Shown here: positions 1 to 7,838 of the stretch, one piece after another
Numbering within the stretch: the stretch's first letter is position 1
Layout: the number at the start of each line of letters is the position of its first letter
Assembly: GCF_012184415.1 (NCBI RefSeq)
Contig: NZ_VTOX01000010.1
Span: 62,001-126,000 of the forward strand
Direction of reading: 5' to 3'
Length of the DNA: 64,000 nt
Origin: Ramlibacter lithotrophicus
Lineage (GTDB): Bacteria > Pseudomonadota > Gammaproteobacteria > Burkholderiales > Burkholderiaceae_C
Position numbers and translations under genes: made by a program
The notes under the pieces: model-generated
What the model was told of the DNA's origin: nothing
The model's input: the letters and a program-made list of their open reading frames with translations, nothing else
The model's database searches: none

Positions 1-176
1 GGCGTGTAGTCCGGCGGAGCGCCGTGGATCGCGGCCAGCTGCTCGGACCACTCCAGCCGGTCGCGCGCGAGGTCGAGCGTCCACACGCCGACGAAAGCCG
101 CCCGTTCGAGCAGCTTCAGCAGCGTGCGGATCCGTTCGAGCTGGGCCTTGTCCGTCTGGTCTGGTGCGAGCGTCAT
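1..176 (-). CDS. PAS-domain sensor protein, N-terminal fragment (runs off the left edge)
   Basis: Reading the minus strand from an ATG at 176-174 gives 58 codons with no stop up to the window edge. The start MTLAPDQTDKAQLERIRTLL is a short amphipathic helix. It is followed by FVGVWTLDLARDRLEWS and then a segment ending IHGAPPDYT, which is the usual opening of a PAS fold in bacterial sensor kinases or diguanylate cyclases (GxWxxDLxxxxxxWS...IHG). The output domain lies outside the window, so kinase versus cyclase cannot be decided. It is divergent from the receiver protein at 336-737 with 159 bases between them, so the two probably belong to one signalling locus. Confidence 0.75.
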   Translation of the reverse strand, partial: MTLAPDQTDKAQLERIRTLLKLLERAAFVGVWTLDLARDRLEWSEQLAAIHGAPPDYT

Positions 177-335
177 GTGCTGGGGCCCGATCGTAGGGCC
201 GCGCGCGATTCTCCGCTGCACCCGGTAGGCAGCCTCCTACGCCACGACGGGGGCTCGTCCGGATGTGCGGGGAGTGGCCCACCCGTAGAGTCAGGCAAGA
301 CTCCCCGCCGCCACGACCCCACCCTACGAGCTCCC

Positions 336-737
336 GTGCATCTTCAAGCCTACGTCATCGAGGACAACCCGACCATTCGAGAGAACCTCGTCGGCACGCT
401 CGAAGAACTCACGTCCGTCCGGGTGGCGGGCACGAGCGCCACCGAAGACGAGGCGATCGGCTGGATCGAAGCCAACCCGGACGGCTGGGACCTGGTCATC
501 GTCGACCTCTTCCTCAAGCAGGGCAGCGGCATCCACCTAGCCGAGCGCATCGCCCGGCGGCGGCCGTCGCAGAAGATCGTCGTCTTCAGCAACTACATCA
601 ATCCGAGCGTGCGCAAGCGGTGCGCCCAGATCGGCGTCGACGCCGTGTTCGACAAGTCGACCGAGATCGACGCGCTGGTCGATTACTGCGCCCACCAGTG
701 CTTTCGGATAGCGCAAGCCCATCGCGAGGCGGCATGA
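336..737 (+). CDS. Stand-alone response regulator receiver (CheY-like)
   Basis: A single receiver domain of 133 residues with no DNA-binding or enzymatic output domain. Visible receiver landmarks: acidic pair E9-D10 (VIEDN), phospho-acceptor D57 in DLVIVDLF, the conserved small hydroxyl residue S85 in VVFSNY, and K107 in VFDKS. The GTG at 336 is chosen because the fold begins immediately after it (HLQAYVIEDN); the open frame continues upstream to 24 but that part is Arg/Pro-rich and unlike protein. Such proteins take phosphate from a hybrid or separate kinase and act by protein contact. The divergent PAS sensor at 1-176 is the obvious partner candidate, by position only. Confidence 0.8.
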   Translation: MHLQAYVIEDNPTIRENLVGTLEELTSVRVAGTSATEDEAIGWIEANPDGWDLVIVDLFLKQGSGIHLAERIARRRPSQKIVVFSNYINPSVRKRCAQIGVDAVFDKSTEIDALVDYCAHQCFRIAQAHREAA

Positions 738-905
738 GCCGCCGGTCCGCCGCCGGCGATTTGTAACGCCAGCGTGCGAGCGGGCATCCGGCGGCCTACC
801 GCCACGGCGCCGGTGGCGCCGGCGCGCGGCCGATAACCCGCCTTCAGCCACGGACATGTGGCCGCCGAAAGACGAAGCCGGGCGGGATCGCGACGATAGG
901 CGCCC

Positions 906-1364
906 GTGAAGTACCCCGACCCGCCCGTCTCCCCCTGCTGCGACATCGAGCAAGGCTGCGTTTTTTCCAAGGCACTGCTGGCGCGCACCGCCACTTGCGA
1001 GCTCGCGCGCCGCCAGTGCGCCGACGAGCACGAGGTGCTGGCATGCAGCTCGCCGGCCGCGCGCGAGCGCTGCGGGTCGCTGGCGACGCTGCTCCACGAG
1101 CGGGCCCGGGCCGCCCTGCGGTTGCCGCCGCCCGGTAAACCGTTGATCCATGTCCATGCGCTGCGGCTGCAGTGCAGCGGCCTCGCGGCACTGCAGCAGG
1201 TGGTGGTCGCGCCCGACGCCGACGTGCACCGCATGGTGTGCGGCGCGCAGCAGCGACATGGCAGCCTCGCCGAATTGCCGTGGGAGCCGCTGGTGGCCGC
1301 GGCGGCCACCTGGCAGCCGCGCCGGCGGCTGCGGCCCGAAGCAGGAGCGTCGTCGGGCGAGTGA
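906..1364 (+). CDS. Conserved-looking cysteine-rich protein, function unknown
   Basis: 152 residues from a GTG start. Not recognised. The N-terminal half is rich in Cys (PCCDIEQGC, ATCELARRQC, LACSS, ERCGSL), spaced like metal or Fe-S ligands. It is followed by a helical stretch (LATLLHERARAALRLP) and a mixed segment with a VHALRLQC motif. No signal peptide or membrane segment. The competing long minus-strand frame over 537-1370 is compositionally nonsensical (Ala/Gly/Arg runs) and is rejected in favour of this frame. The ribosome binding site is weak, so the start is uncertain. Confidence 0.6.
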   Translation: MKYPDPPVSPCCDIEQGCVFSKALLARTATCELARRQCADEHEVLACSSPAARERCGSLATLLHERARAALRLPPPGKPLIHVHALRLQCSGLAALQQVVVAPDADVHRMVCGAQQRHGSLAELPWEPLVAAAATWQPRRRLRPEAGASSGE

Positions 1365-1385
1365 CGGCACCCGCCGAGCGTCGAT

Positions 1386-1730
1386 TCAACGGCGGGCGAC
1401 GTGGCCGATCAGCGCGAGGCATCGCTCGCGCAGCGCCCGCAGGGCGGCGCGCTGCCGACGCAGCAGCTGCGCGATGCCGTCGCCCGCTCGGCGGAACAGC
1501 GCCTGCATCAGCTGCGTATGCACCAGCGCGATGTCCATGATGCTGGCGGCGAGTTGCGGCAGCGCGCCGGTGCACGCGCCCATGCCCGCGAGCTGGCGAT
1601 CCAGGAGCCGGTACCAGGCCGCGTCGACGCGGCCTTGCTCCACCTGCTCGAGATCGGCTTCGTAGAGTTCGAGCCGCGCCAGCAGGTCGAAGGCGAGCGG
1701 CGAGTGGTCAACGTGATGAACTGACGACAT
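1386..1730 (-). CDS. Small helical protein, function unknown
   Basis: 114 residues starting at the ATG at 1730; the open frame extends further upstream but that part has no protein-like character. The product is predicted almost entirely helical: DLLARLELYEADLEQVEQ, DAAWYRLLDRQLAGM, ASIMDIALVHTQLMQALFRR, then a basic tail. No cysteine cluster, signal peptide or membrane span. It converges on the Cys-rich protein at 906-1364 with 21 bases between the stops. No family recognised. Confidence 0.6.
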   Translation of the reverse strand: MSSVHHVDHSPLAFDLLARLELYEADLEQVEQGRVDAAWYRLLDRQLAGMGACTGALPQLAASIMDIALVHTQLMQALFRRAGDGIAQLLRRQRAALRALRERCLALIGHVARR

Positions 1731-2119
1731 GATCGAATCCCCGATGGTCCGCAGACTTCCATTTGCACCAATGCAATGCAGGTTGGACCGCGCCTTGCGC
1801 GCGGGGTTCAGCGATACAGGGAAACCACCGAGAGCCGTGCTCGGGGTTTTCCCGCCATGAGCGCGCAGCAGCCGGCCGATGGTCCAGAATGGACATGCCT
1901 CCCGCCGAAGAGACGCGGCGCGGACCAGGTAACTCCTTGAATGCCGCATGGCATGTGGCGCCCCGCGCGGGCGCCATTTTTTTGCGCGATCGGTGCCGGG
2001 GCTCGCTGCCGAGCCAGGCGTGCACGAGGCGCCTTCCGACGCGGACATGAGGCGACCGCCGACCCGGCGCGCGTCCTCGTCCTTGCACATTCTGGATTCC
2101 AGAGTAAAGGACATCAACC
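1731..2119. other. 389-base gene-free region between divergent genes, with an orphan terminator
   Basis: Divergent intergenic region upstream of the genes starting at 1730 (minus) and 2120 (plus). The open frames inside it lack protein-like composition and ribosome binding sites. The one clear structure is the plus-strand hairpin with a T-run at 1956-1983, listed separately. A weaker candidate hairpin, CCGAG-N7-CTCGG followed by GGTTTT, lies near 1828-1850. Promoters for both flanking genes must lie here, but I could not assign them with confidence. Confidence 0.5.
1956..1983 (+). terminator. Strong rho-independent terminator with no gene upstream
   Basis: Perfect 8-base-pair GC-rich stem, TGGCGCCC (1956-1963) with GGGCGCCA (1969-1976), loop of five bases, followed at once by seven T (1977-1983). 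No convincing plus-strand gene ends before it: the nearest is at 1364, almost 600 bases away. It may end a small RNA or an untranslated leader, or insulate the gene at 2120. Confidence 0.7.
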
Positions 2120-2440
2120 ATGAAGCAGATCAAGACCCGTCTCCTGTGGCCCGCCCTGGCCGTCGCCATCTCCGCCCTGTCGGTGCAAGCCCAGGCCCAA
2201 GGCACCGATACCAAGGCCGAACGCGATCGCGGCGTGCCGGGCGTCAACGTCGACGTCGGCAGGAACGCCTCCGACAAGGGCGTGCCCGGCGTGGAAGCCA
2301 ACGTCGGCAAGGACGGCGACCAGAAGAACGTGGACGTGAACCGTACCCGCAACGGCGTGAGCGTGGACACGCGCACGTCAGGCGCCTCGGCCAGCACGGA
2401 CACCACCACGACTCGCAGCGCCCGCGCCGACCGCAACTAA
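2120..2440 (+). CDS. Small secreted protein with GVPGV-type repeats, function unknown
   Basis: 106 residues. An N-terminal signal peptide is clear (basic MKQIKTR, hydrophobic core LLWPALAVAISALS, cleavage after VQAQA). The mature part is hydrophilic and low-complexity, with an imperfect repeat seen twice: RGVPGVNVDVGRNASDK then KGVPGVEANVGKDGDQK. It ends in a Ser/Thr/Arg-rich tail. No cysteine, so it is probably a soluble, largely disordered periplasmic protein. The ATG is preceded by AAAGGA at suitable spacing. Two hairpins follow the stop, so it looks monocistronic. Confidence 0.75.
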   Translation: MKQIKTRLLWPALAVAISALSVQAQAQGTDTKAERDRGVPGVNVDVGRNASDKGVPGVEANVGKDGDQKNVDVNRTRNGVSVDTRTSGASASTDTTTTRSARADRN

Positions 2441-2448
2441 AGCGGCCA

Positions 2449-2472
2449 CCGGGAGAGCTGCCGCTCTCCCGG
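2449..2472 (+). terminator. Hairpin directly after the secreted-protein gene
   Basis: Perfect nine-base-pair stem CCGGGAGAG (2449-2457) and CTCTCCCGG (2464-2472) with a six-base loop, eight bases after the stop of the gene ending at 2440. No T-run follows, so by itself it is more likely a transcript-stabilising stem or part of a double terminator with 2488-2526. Confidence 0.5.
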
Positions 2473-2487
2473 CCCCGGCATCAGGCA

Positions 2488-2526
2488 CAAGGGCTTGCGT
2501 CATCGCGACGCGAGCCCTTGCCTTTT
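2488..2526 (+). terminator. Rho-independent terminator between the secreted protein and the molybdenum hydroxylase operon
   Basis: Outer stem CAAGGGCT (2488-2495) with AGCCCTTG (2513-2520), extended inward by five more pairs including one G-T, seven-base loop, then CCTTTT. It separates the monocistronic secreted-protein gene from the operon starting at 2631. Confidence 0.75.
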
Positions 2527-2630
2527 GCGGGTCCGCAAGGCACAGGCGTGTGCGGGGCTGATCGGCCCGCCCGTGACAGCGTCGGCCGGCTGAACCACAA
2601 TGGCAGTCCGACCGATACACGGAGATCCCG

Positions 2631-3497
2631 ATGCGCTACGTAGCGCCTGAAACGCTGGATGCCGCGCTGGACCTGCTGGCCGGCGCGGGCGGCACGGCGC
2701 GCGTGCTGGCCGGCGGCACCGACCTGCTGGTCCACATGCGCGCCGGCCGCGTCGCGCCGACGTTGCTGGTCGACATCAAGCGCATCCCCGAACTGCGATC
2801 GCTGGAGCCCTGCGACGGCGGCTGGCGCATCGGGGCCGCCGTCACGGGCATGGAACTGATCGAACACGGAACGTTCGCGGCCGCCTGGCCGGGAATCATC
2901 GACGGCGTGCGCATGATCGGCTCGATCCAGGTCAAGGGACGCGCCACCCTGGGCGGAAACCTGTGCAACGCCTCCCCCGCGGCCGACAGCGTGCCGGCGC
3001 TGATCGCCGCCGGCGCCGTCGTCACACTGGCTGGCCTTGCCGGCCGCCGCGACGTGCCGGTCGAGCAGATCGCCACGGGCCCGGGTCGCACCTGCCTCGC
3101 GCCGGGCGAAGTCCTGGTTTCGTTTCTGCTCCCGCCGCGGCCGCCCGGATCGGGCGATGCCTACCTGCGCTTCACGCCGCGCACGGAAATGGACATCGCC
3201 GTGGTCGGCGCCGGCGTCAACCTCACCGTCGATGACGGCGGTGTCTGCCGCCAGGCGCGGGTGAGCCTCGGCGCCGTGGCCGAGCGCGCGCTGCTGCTGC
3301 CGGAGGCCGCCGCCGCCCTGGTCGGGACCAGGGTGGACGACGCGGCGCTGCAACGGCTGGCCGAGGCGGCGAGCGCCGCCTGCCGGCCGATCGACGACAA
3401 ACGCGGCACCCGCGAATTCCGCATCCGCGTCGCCGGCGTGCTGGCGCGGCGGGCCGCGCAGCGAGCGCTGGAACGCGCAAGGAGATCCTGCCGATGA
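2631..3497 (+). CDS. Molybdenum hydroxylase, FAD-binding (medium) subunit
   Basis: 288 residues, the FAD subunit of a xanthine dehydrogenase/CO dehydrogenase-family enzyme. It passes electrons from the 2Fe-2S subunit to the final acceptor. FAD signatures: LAGGTDLLVHMRAG near residues 27-39 and TLGGNLCNASPAADS near 105-119; the C-terminal third has the CO_deh_flav_C character (GAVAERALLLPEAAAALVG). Length is normal for the family. The Cys-rich insert that holds an extra 4Fe-4S cluster in 4-hydroxybenzoyl-CoA reductase beta subunits is absent. The ATG at 2631 follows GGAGATCCCG. The stop overlaps the next start by four bases, so the three subunits are translationally coupled. Substrate unknown. 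Confidence 0.9.
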   Translation: MRYVAPETLDAALDLLAGAGGTARVLAGGTDLLVHMRAGRVAPTLLVDIKRIPELRSLEPCDGGWRIGAAVTGMELIEHGTFAAAWPGIIDGVRMIGSIQVKGRATLGGNLCNASPAADSVPALIAAGAVVTLAGLAGRRDVPVEQIATGPGRTCLAPGEVLVSFLLPPRPPGSGDAYLRFTPRTEMDIAVVGAGVNLTVDDGGVCRQARVSLGAVAERALLLPEAAAALVGTRVDDAALQRLAEAASAACRPIDDKRGTREFRIRVAGVLARRAAQRALERARRSCR

Positions 3498-3973
3498 CCA
3501 AGAATCACGTGGTCGCCACCGTCAACGGCGACCGGAGGGAATTCCTCTGCGACACCGACCAGACCCTGCTGCAGGTGCTGCGTGACGAGTTGGCGCTGAC
3601 CGGCACCAAGGAGGGCTGCGGCACCGGCGACTGCGGCGCGTGCAGCGTCGTCGTCGACGGCCGGCTGGTGTGCTCCTGCCTGATGCTGGCCGTCGAGGCG
3701 CAGGGCAAATCGATCGAGACGGTGGAAGGCATGGCGCAGGGCGCGCAGCTGCACCCGTTGCAGCGCGCGTTCATCGAGCACGCGGCGCTTCAATGCGGGA
3801 TCTGCACGCCGGGCCTCCTCGTCGCGGCACGCTCGCTGCTGGAGCGCAGCGCGGATCCGACCGAGGAAGAGATCAGGCTCTGGCTGGCCGGCAACCTGTG
3901 CCGCTGCACCGGCTACACGAAGATCGTCGATGCCGTCCTCGCCGCGGGCCGCGAGCTGCGGGGCGCATCATGA
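3494..3973 (+). CDS. Molybdenum hydroxylase, [2Fe-2S] (small) subunit
   Basis: 159 residues with both iron-sulfur domains of the family. The N-terminal plant-ferredoxin-like cluster uses [10 protein letters not shown] (C42, C47, C50) plus a cysteine in LVCSC near residue 60. The C-terminal helical domain has the pairs QCGICTPG and LCRCTGY. It relays electrons from the molybdenum site to FAD. Length matches CoxS/HcrC-type subunits. It overlaps both neighbours by four bases (ATGA), giving the FAD-FeS-Mo order. Confidence 0.93.
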   Translation: MTKNHVVATVNGDRREFLCDTDQTLLQVLRDELALTGTKEGCGTGDCGACSVVVDGRLVCSCLMLAVEAQGKSIETVEGMAQGAQLHPLQRAFIEHAALQCGICTPGLLVAARSLLERSADPTEEEIRLWLAGNLCRCTGYTKIVDAVLAAGRELRGAS

Positions 3974-6270
3974 CCGGACTGCCGAAGTACGCGAAGAAGC
4001 CGCTCAATGTGGTCGGCACCCGGCCGCTGCGGCCCGACGGCGACGACAAGGTGACCGGGCGGGCGCGCTTCGGCGCCGACCACAACCTGCCCAACCAGCT
4101 GATCGGCAAGGTATTGCGCAGCCCGCATCCGCACGCACGGCTGGTGTCGATCGACGTGTCTCGGGCGCTGGCGCTGCCGGGCGTGAAGGCGGTGGTCACG
4201 CGCGACGACTTCCCCGACCTGCCGGAGCAGTTCGCGCTGTCCGGCGAGCTGACGATCAATTACCGCGACGTCACGCGCCAGGTGATGGCGCGCGAAAAGG
4301 TGCTCTACGAGGGCCATCCGGTGGCGGCGGTGGCGGCCGTGAGCGAAGCCGTCGCCCTGCAGGCGCTGGCGCTCATCCGCGTCGAGTACGAAGCGCTCCC
4401 GCACGTGATCGACGTGGTGGAGGCGATGCAGCCCGGCGCACCGCTGCTGCACGAGCAGCAGTACACGGCGGGCGTGAAGCCGAAGCCCGAGCGCCCTTCC
4501 AACGTCGCCAAGCGCATGGAGTTCACCCTCGGCGACGTGGCCGGCGGCTTCGCGCAGGCCGACGTGGTGATCGAGCGCGAGTTCACGACGAAGCCGGTGC
4601 ACCAGGGCTACATCGAACCGCAGGCGTGCATCGCCAGCTGCACCGAGGATGGCCAGGTGGACCTGTGGACCAGCACCCAGGGGGCGTTCACGTTCCGCAG
4701 CCAGTGCGCCATCGTGCTGCAGATGGACGTGTCGAAGATCCGCGTTATCCCGACCGAGATCGGCGGCGGCTTCGGCGGCAAGAACAACGTCTACAACGAG
4801 CCGCTGGCGATCGTGCTGTCGCGCAAGTCGCACCGGCCCGTGAAGATGGTGATGACGCGCGAGGAAGTCTTCCGTGCCACCGGCCCGACCTCGGGCGCGC
4901 ACGTCAGGGTCAAGCTCGGCTGCACCAGGGACGGCAGGATCACGGCGGCGCAGGCCGAACTCGATTTCCAGGCCGGGGCCTTCGGCGGCTCACCCATCGC
5001 GCAGGCGACGATGTGCGCCTTCACCCGATACGACCTGGCCAACGTGCACGTGGTGGGGCACGACGTGACGAGCAACCGGCCGAAGGTGGCAGCGTACCGG
5101 GCGCCGGGCGCACCGATCGCCGCCTTCGCGGTGGAGAGCGTCGTCGACGAGATGGCGCAGCGGCTGGACATCGACCCGATCGAACTGCGGCTGCGAAACG
5201 CGGCGCGCGAAGGCACGCGGACCTATTACGGACCCACGCTGGGCCCGATCGGCTATGTCGAGACGCTCGAAGCGGCCAAGGCGCACCCCCACTACAGCGC
5301 GCCGCTCGGACCGAACCAGGGCCGCGGCGTGGCCACCGGCTTCTGGTTCAACATCGGCAACGAGACCTCGGTGGCACTCAACGTCAACGAGGACGGCACG
5401 GTGGCGCTGCTGCTGGGGACCATCGACGTGGCCGGCGGGCACCGCGCGTCGCTGTCGATGATCGCCGCCGAAGAGCTCGGCATTCCGGTCGACCGGGTGC
5501 GCGCCGTGGTGGCCGACACGTCCGCGCTGGGCTTCAACTTCGTCACCGCCGGCAGCCGCGGCACGTTTGCCGGCGGCCTCGCCTGCGCGGTGGCGGCGCG
5601 GGATGCCATTGAAAAGCTGCGCCAGCGCGTGGCGCGCATCCGCGAGGTCCCGGTCGAGGACGTCGACTGGCGGGCGGGGCGCGCCGTGCCGGCGGCGAAC
5701 GCGTCGGCACCGTTCGAGCCGATGTCGTTGGCCGAGATCGCGAAGGTGGCCGGAAAGACCGGCGGCACGATCGCCGGCCACGCCGAAATCAATGCGCAAG
5801 GCGCCGGACCGGGCTTCGGCACGCACATCGCCGACGTCGAGGTCGATCGCGAGACCGGTGCGGTGCGGGTCGTCCGCTACACCGTCGTGCAGGACGTGGG
5901 CAAGGCCGTGCACCCATCGTACGTCGAAGGGCAGTTGCAGGGCGGGGCCGCGCAAGGCATAGGCTGGGCCCTCAACGAGGAGTACGTCTACGGCGCCGAC
6001 GGGCTGCTGCAGAACCCCGGTTTCCTCGACTACCGGGTGCCGGTCGCGTCCGACCTGCCCCGGATCGACACCTTGATCGTCGAAGTGCCCAATCCGAACC
6101 ACCCTTACGGCGTGCGCGGATGCGGCGAGGTGCCGATCATCGCGCCGATGGCGGCCATCGCCAACGCGATCAGCAACGCCGTGGGGGTGCGCCTGTGCGA
6201 GCAGCCGATGTCGCCGCCGCGGGTGTTGAAGGCACTCGACGAAGTGCAGGCGACCCGGCGGGCAAGGTGA
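3970..6270 (+). CDS. Molybdenum hydroxylase, molybdopterin-binding catalytic (large) subunit
   Basis: 766 residues from the ATG at 3970, which overlaps the small-subunit stop; the open frame begins further upstream but inside that gene. Molybdopterin contacts: GGGFGGKNNVYNE near 265-277, and AYRAPGAP near 374, where xanthine dehydrogenases carry their Arg/Pro loop. The catalytic glutamate is E720 in RGCGEVPI. The CoxL form I loop AYRCSFR is absent, so this is not a classical CO dehydrogenase. It hydroxylates, or reductively removes oxygen from, an organic substrate at a Mo-cytosine-dinucleotide centre. No substrate gene lies beside it, so the reaction is unassigned. It is followed after three bases by the MoaD-like gene. 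Confidence 0.92.
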   Translation: MTGLPKYAKKPLNVVGTRPLRPDGDDKVTGRARFGADHNLPNQLIGKVLRSPHPHARLVSIDVSRALALPGVKAVVTRDDFPDLPEQFALSGELTINYRDVTRQVMAREKVLYEGHPVAAVAAVSEAVALQALALIRVEYEALPHVIDVVEAMQPGAPLLHEQQYTAGVKPKPERPSNVAKRMEFTLGDVAGGFAQADVVIEREFTTKPVHQGYIEPQACIASCTEDGQVDLWTSTQGAFTFRSQCAIVLQMDVSKIRVIPTEIGGGFGGKNNVYNEPLAIVLSRKSHRPVKMVMTREEVFRATGPTSGAHVRVKLGCTRDGRITAAQAELDFQAGAFGGSPIAQATMCAFTRYDLANVHVVGHDVTSNRPKVAAYRAPGAPIAAFAVESVVDEMAQRLDIDPIELRLRNAAREGTRTYYGPTLGPIGYVETLEAAKAHPHYSAPLGPNQGRGVATGFWFNIGNETSVALNVNEDGTVALLLGTIDVAGGHRASLSMIAAEELGIPVDRVRAVVADTSALGFNFVTAGSRGTFAGGLACAVAARDAIEKLRQRVARIREVPVEDVDWRAGRAVPAANASAPFEPMSLAEIAKVAGKTGGTIAGHAEINAQGAGPGFGTHIADVEVDRETGAVRVVRYTVVQDVGKAVHPSYVEGQLQGGAAQGIGWALNEEYVYGADGLLQNPGFLDYRVPVASDLPRIDTLIVEVPNPNHPYGVRGCGEVPIIAPMAAIANAISNAVGVRLCEQPMSPPRVLKALDEVQATRRAR

Positions 6271-6273
6271 ACC

Positions 6274-6519
6274 GTGGCACGGGTGCGGCTTTCCAGCAGC
6301 TTCAGGCCGTACACGGGCGGTGAGACCCAGGTCGAAGTCTGCGCGGCCAACGTGCGGCAGTTGCTGGAGCGGCTGGCCGCGACCCATCCGGAACTCGCAG
6401 ATCACCTGGAACACGGCGTCGCGGTCGCGATCGACGGGGTGATCTACCAGGACGCCTTGCTGCAGCCGATCGCCGACGGCAGCGAAGTGGTCCTCATCGA
6501 TCGCATCGCGGGCGGCTGA
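6274..6519 (+). CDS. MoaD/ThiS-family ubiquitin-like sulfur carrier
   Basis: 81 residues from a GTG start three bases after the large-subunit stop, so it is the last gene of the operon. Sequence pattern is the beta-grasp family: N-terminal strand VRLSSSFRPYTGG, central helix VRQLLERLAATHPEL, strand VAVAIDGVIYQD, and the essential C-terminal Gly-Gly (IDRIAGG). MoaD donates sulfur in molybdopterin synthesis. No MoaE partner or activating enzyme is nearby. The position suggests a dedicated role in cofactor supply or sulfuration for the neighbouring hydroxylase, which is inference. Confidence 0.82.
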   Translation: MARVRLSSSFRPYTGGETQVEVCAANVRQLLERLAATHPELADHLEHGVAVAIDGVIYQDALLQPIADGSEVVLIDRIAGG

Positions 6520-6566
6520 GCGGCAGGCGGATCTTCGCCGCTCATGAACCGGGCGGCCCAAAGCAC

Positions 6567-6604
6567 AACGGGCTACATGCTTTCGCACGTAACCCGTTGA
6601 TTTT
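6567..6604 (+). terminator. Terminator of the molybdenum hydroxylase operon, possibly bidirectional
   Basis: A 14-position stem, AACGGGCTACATGC (6567-6580) against GCACGTAACCCGTT (6585-6598), with two mismatches, a TTTC loop and then GATTTTATT. It lies 48 bases after the MoaD-like stop and just beyond the 3' end of the oppositely oriented tRNA gene, so it probably ends transcripts from both sides. Confidence 0.7.
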
Positions 6605-6606
6605 AT

Positions 6607-6683
6607 TGGCGCGGCTGGCAGGATTCGAACCCACGACCCCTTGGTTCGTAGCCAAGTACTCTATCCAACTGAGCTACAGCCGC
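6607..6683 (-). tRNA. tRNA-Arg (anticodon ACG)
   Basis: Minus strand 6683 to 6607 folds as a complete cloverleaf: acceptor GCGGCTG/CAGCCGC, D arm GCTC...GAGT, anticodon stem CTTGG/CCAAG with loop CTACGAA (anticodon ACG, reading CGN Arg codons after A34-to-inosine editing), and T loop TTCGAAT. The discriminator G and the CCA end are encoded. Only one tRNA is present here, and no integrase gene or att-like duplication is seen beside it. Confidence 0.96.
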
Positions 6684-6841
6684 TGAGCCGTCGATTATAG
6701 CAGCGGTCTGGGGGCGTCCGCCGCGAGGTTGGATTTTTCTGCGGCTGCGCCAGCGCGACCATGGCCGGCGCACTGCCGCACGCCCCGATAATTGCCGCGT
6801 CGTGCCGGCGCCGTGCCCGCACCAACACCGCAGGAGCCTCC

Positions 6842-7771
6842 ATGACCGACCGCCACCCGCGCCCCTACCGCGGCGTGTTTCCCGTCGTCCCGACCATCTT
6901 CGACGATGCCGGCGCGATCGACCTGCCGGGCCAGTTGCGCGCCGTCGACTTCATGATCGAAGCCGGCTCGCACGGCCTGTGCATCCTGGCCAACTTCTCC
7001 GAGCAGTTCTCGCTGTCCGACGACGAGCGGGTGCTGCTGATGAACGCGATCCTGGAGCACGTCGCCGGGCGCGTTCCCGTGATCGTCACGACTACCCATT
7101 TCAGCAGCCGCGTGTGCGCGCAGCGGTCGCGCGCGGCCCAGGACGCCGGCGCCGCGATGGTGATGGTCATGCCGCCGTACCACGGCGCGACGGTCCGCGC
7201 CGGCGAGCCGGCGATCCACGAGTTCTTCCGCACCGTGTCCGATGCGCTCACGATCCCCGTGATGATCCAGGACGCGCCGGTGGCCGGCACGCCGCTGTCG
7301 GCGTCCTTTCTCGCGCGGATGGCCCGCGAGATCCCCAACATCCGCTACTTCAAGATCGAGACCGCCGGCGTCGCCGCCAAGCTGCGCGCGCTGATCGCCG
7401 AAGGCGGCAACGCCATCGAAGGTCCTTGGGATGGCGAGGAAGCGATCACGCTGATGCCTGACCTCGAGGCCGGCGCCACCGGCGCGATGACTGGCGGCGG
7501 CTATCCCGATGGCATCCGCCAGATCACCGATGCCTGGTTCGCCGGCCGCCGTGCCGACGCCGCGGCGGCCTACGAGCGCTGGCTGCCGCTGATCAACTAC
7601 GAGAACCGCCAGTGCGGCCTCATCGCGGCCAAGGCGCTGATGCGCGAGGGCGGCTTGATCGCGAGCGAAGCGGTGCGCCAGCCGCTGCAGGCGCTGCACC
7701 CGGCCACCCGCGCCGGGCTGATCGAGCTGGCTCGCGAGCGCGATGCGATGGTGCTGCGCTGGGGGCGGTAA
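6842..7771 (+). CDS. DHDPS/NAL-family 2-keto-3-deoxy sugar acid dehydratase, probably L-2-keto-3-deoxyarabonate dehydratase
   Basis: 309 residues, a TIM-barrel class I lyase/dehydratase of the DapA superfamily. The Schiff-base lysine is K171 in YFKIETAG and the catalytic tyrosine is Y113 in PPYHG. The dihydrodipicolinate synthase GTTGE loop is replaced by ILANFSEQFSLSDDE. This, with GPWDGEEAITL and TGAMTGGGYPDGI, closely matches my memory of the Azospirillum L-2-keto-3-deoxyarabonate dehydratase (EC 4.2.1.43) of non-phosphorylative arabinose catabolism. The ATG at 6842 follows AGGAGCCTCC. No other arabinose gene is adjacent. Another keto-deoxy acid substrate is possible. Confidence 0.8.
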   Translation: MTDRHPRPYRGVFPVVPTIFDDAGAIDLPGQLRAVDFMIEAGSHGLCILANFSEQFSLSDDERVLLMNAILEHVAGRVPVIVTTTHFSSRVCAQRSRAAQDAGAAMVMVMPPYHGATVRAGEPAIHEFFRTVSDALTIPVMIQDAPVAGTPLSASFLARMAREIPNIRYFKIETAGVAAKLRALIAEGGNAIEGPWDGEEAITLMPDLEAGATGAMTGGGYPDGIRQITDAWFAGRRADAAAAYERWLPLINYENRQCGLIAAKALMREGGLIASEAVRQPLQALHPATRAGLIELARERDAMVLRWGR

Positions 7772-7838
7772 GCGCCCAGGGGAGGCGGCGTTGACCCGCA
7801 TCAACACGCGGCCGCCCCCCGCCGCCTGAAATGAAGGC

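Noticed and set aside
537..1370. 277-codon minus-strand open frame
   Set aside because: Composition is Arg/Ala/Gly-rich with no fold or motif; it overlaps the plus-strand receiver and Cys-rich genes, which have far better protein character.
3970..6270. Carbon monoxide dehydrogenase (CoxL)
   Set aside because: The AYRCSFR loop of form I CoxL is absent; the equivalent segment is AYRAPGAP. A generic molybdenum hydroxylase is all that can be supported.
6540..6700. Genomic island attachment at tRNA-Arg
   Set aside because: No integrase, no repeated tRNA 3' end in the window, and base composition does not change across the site.
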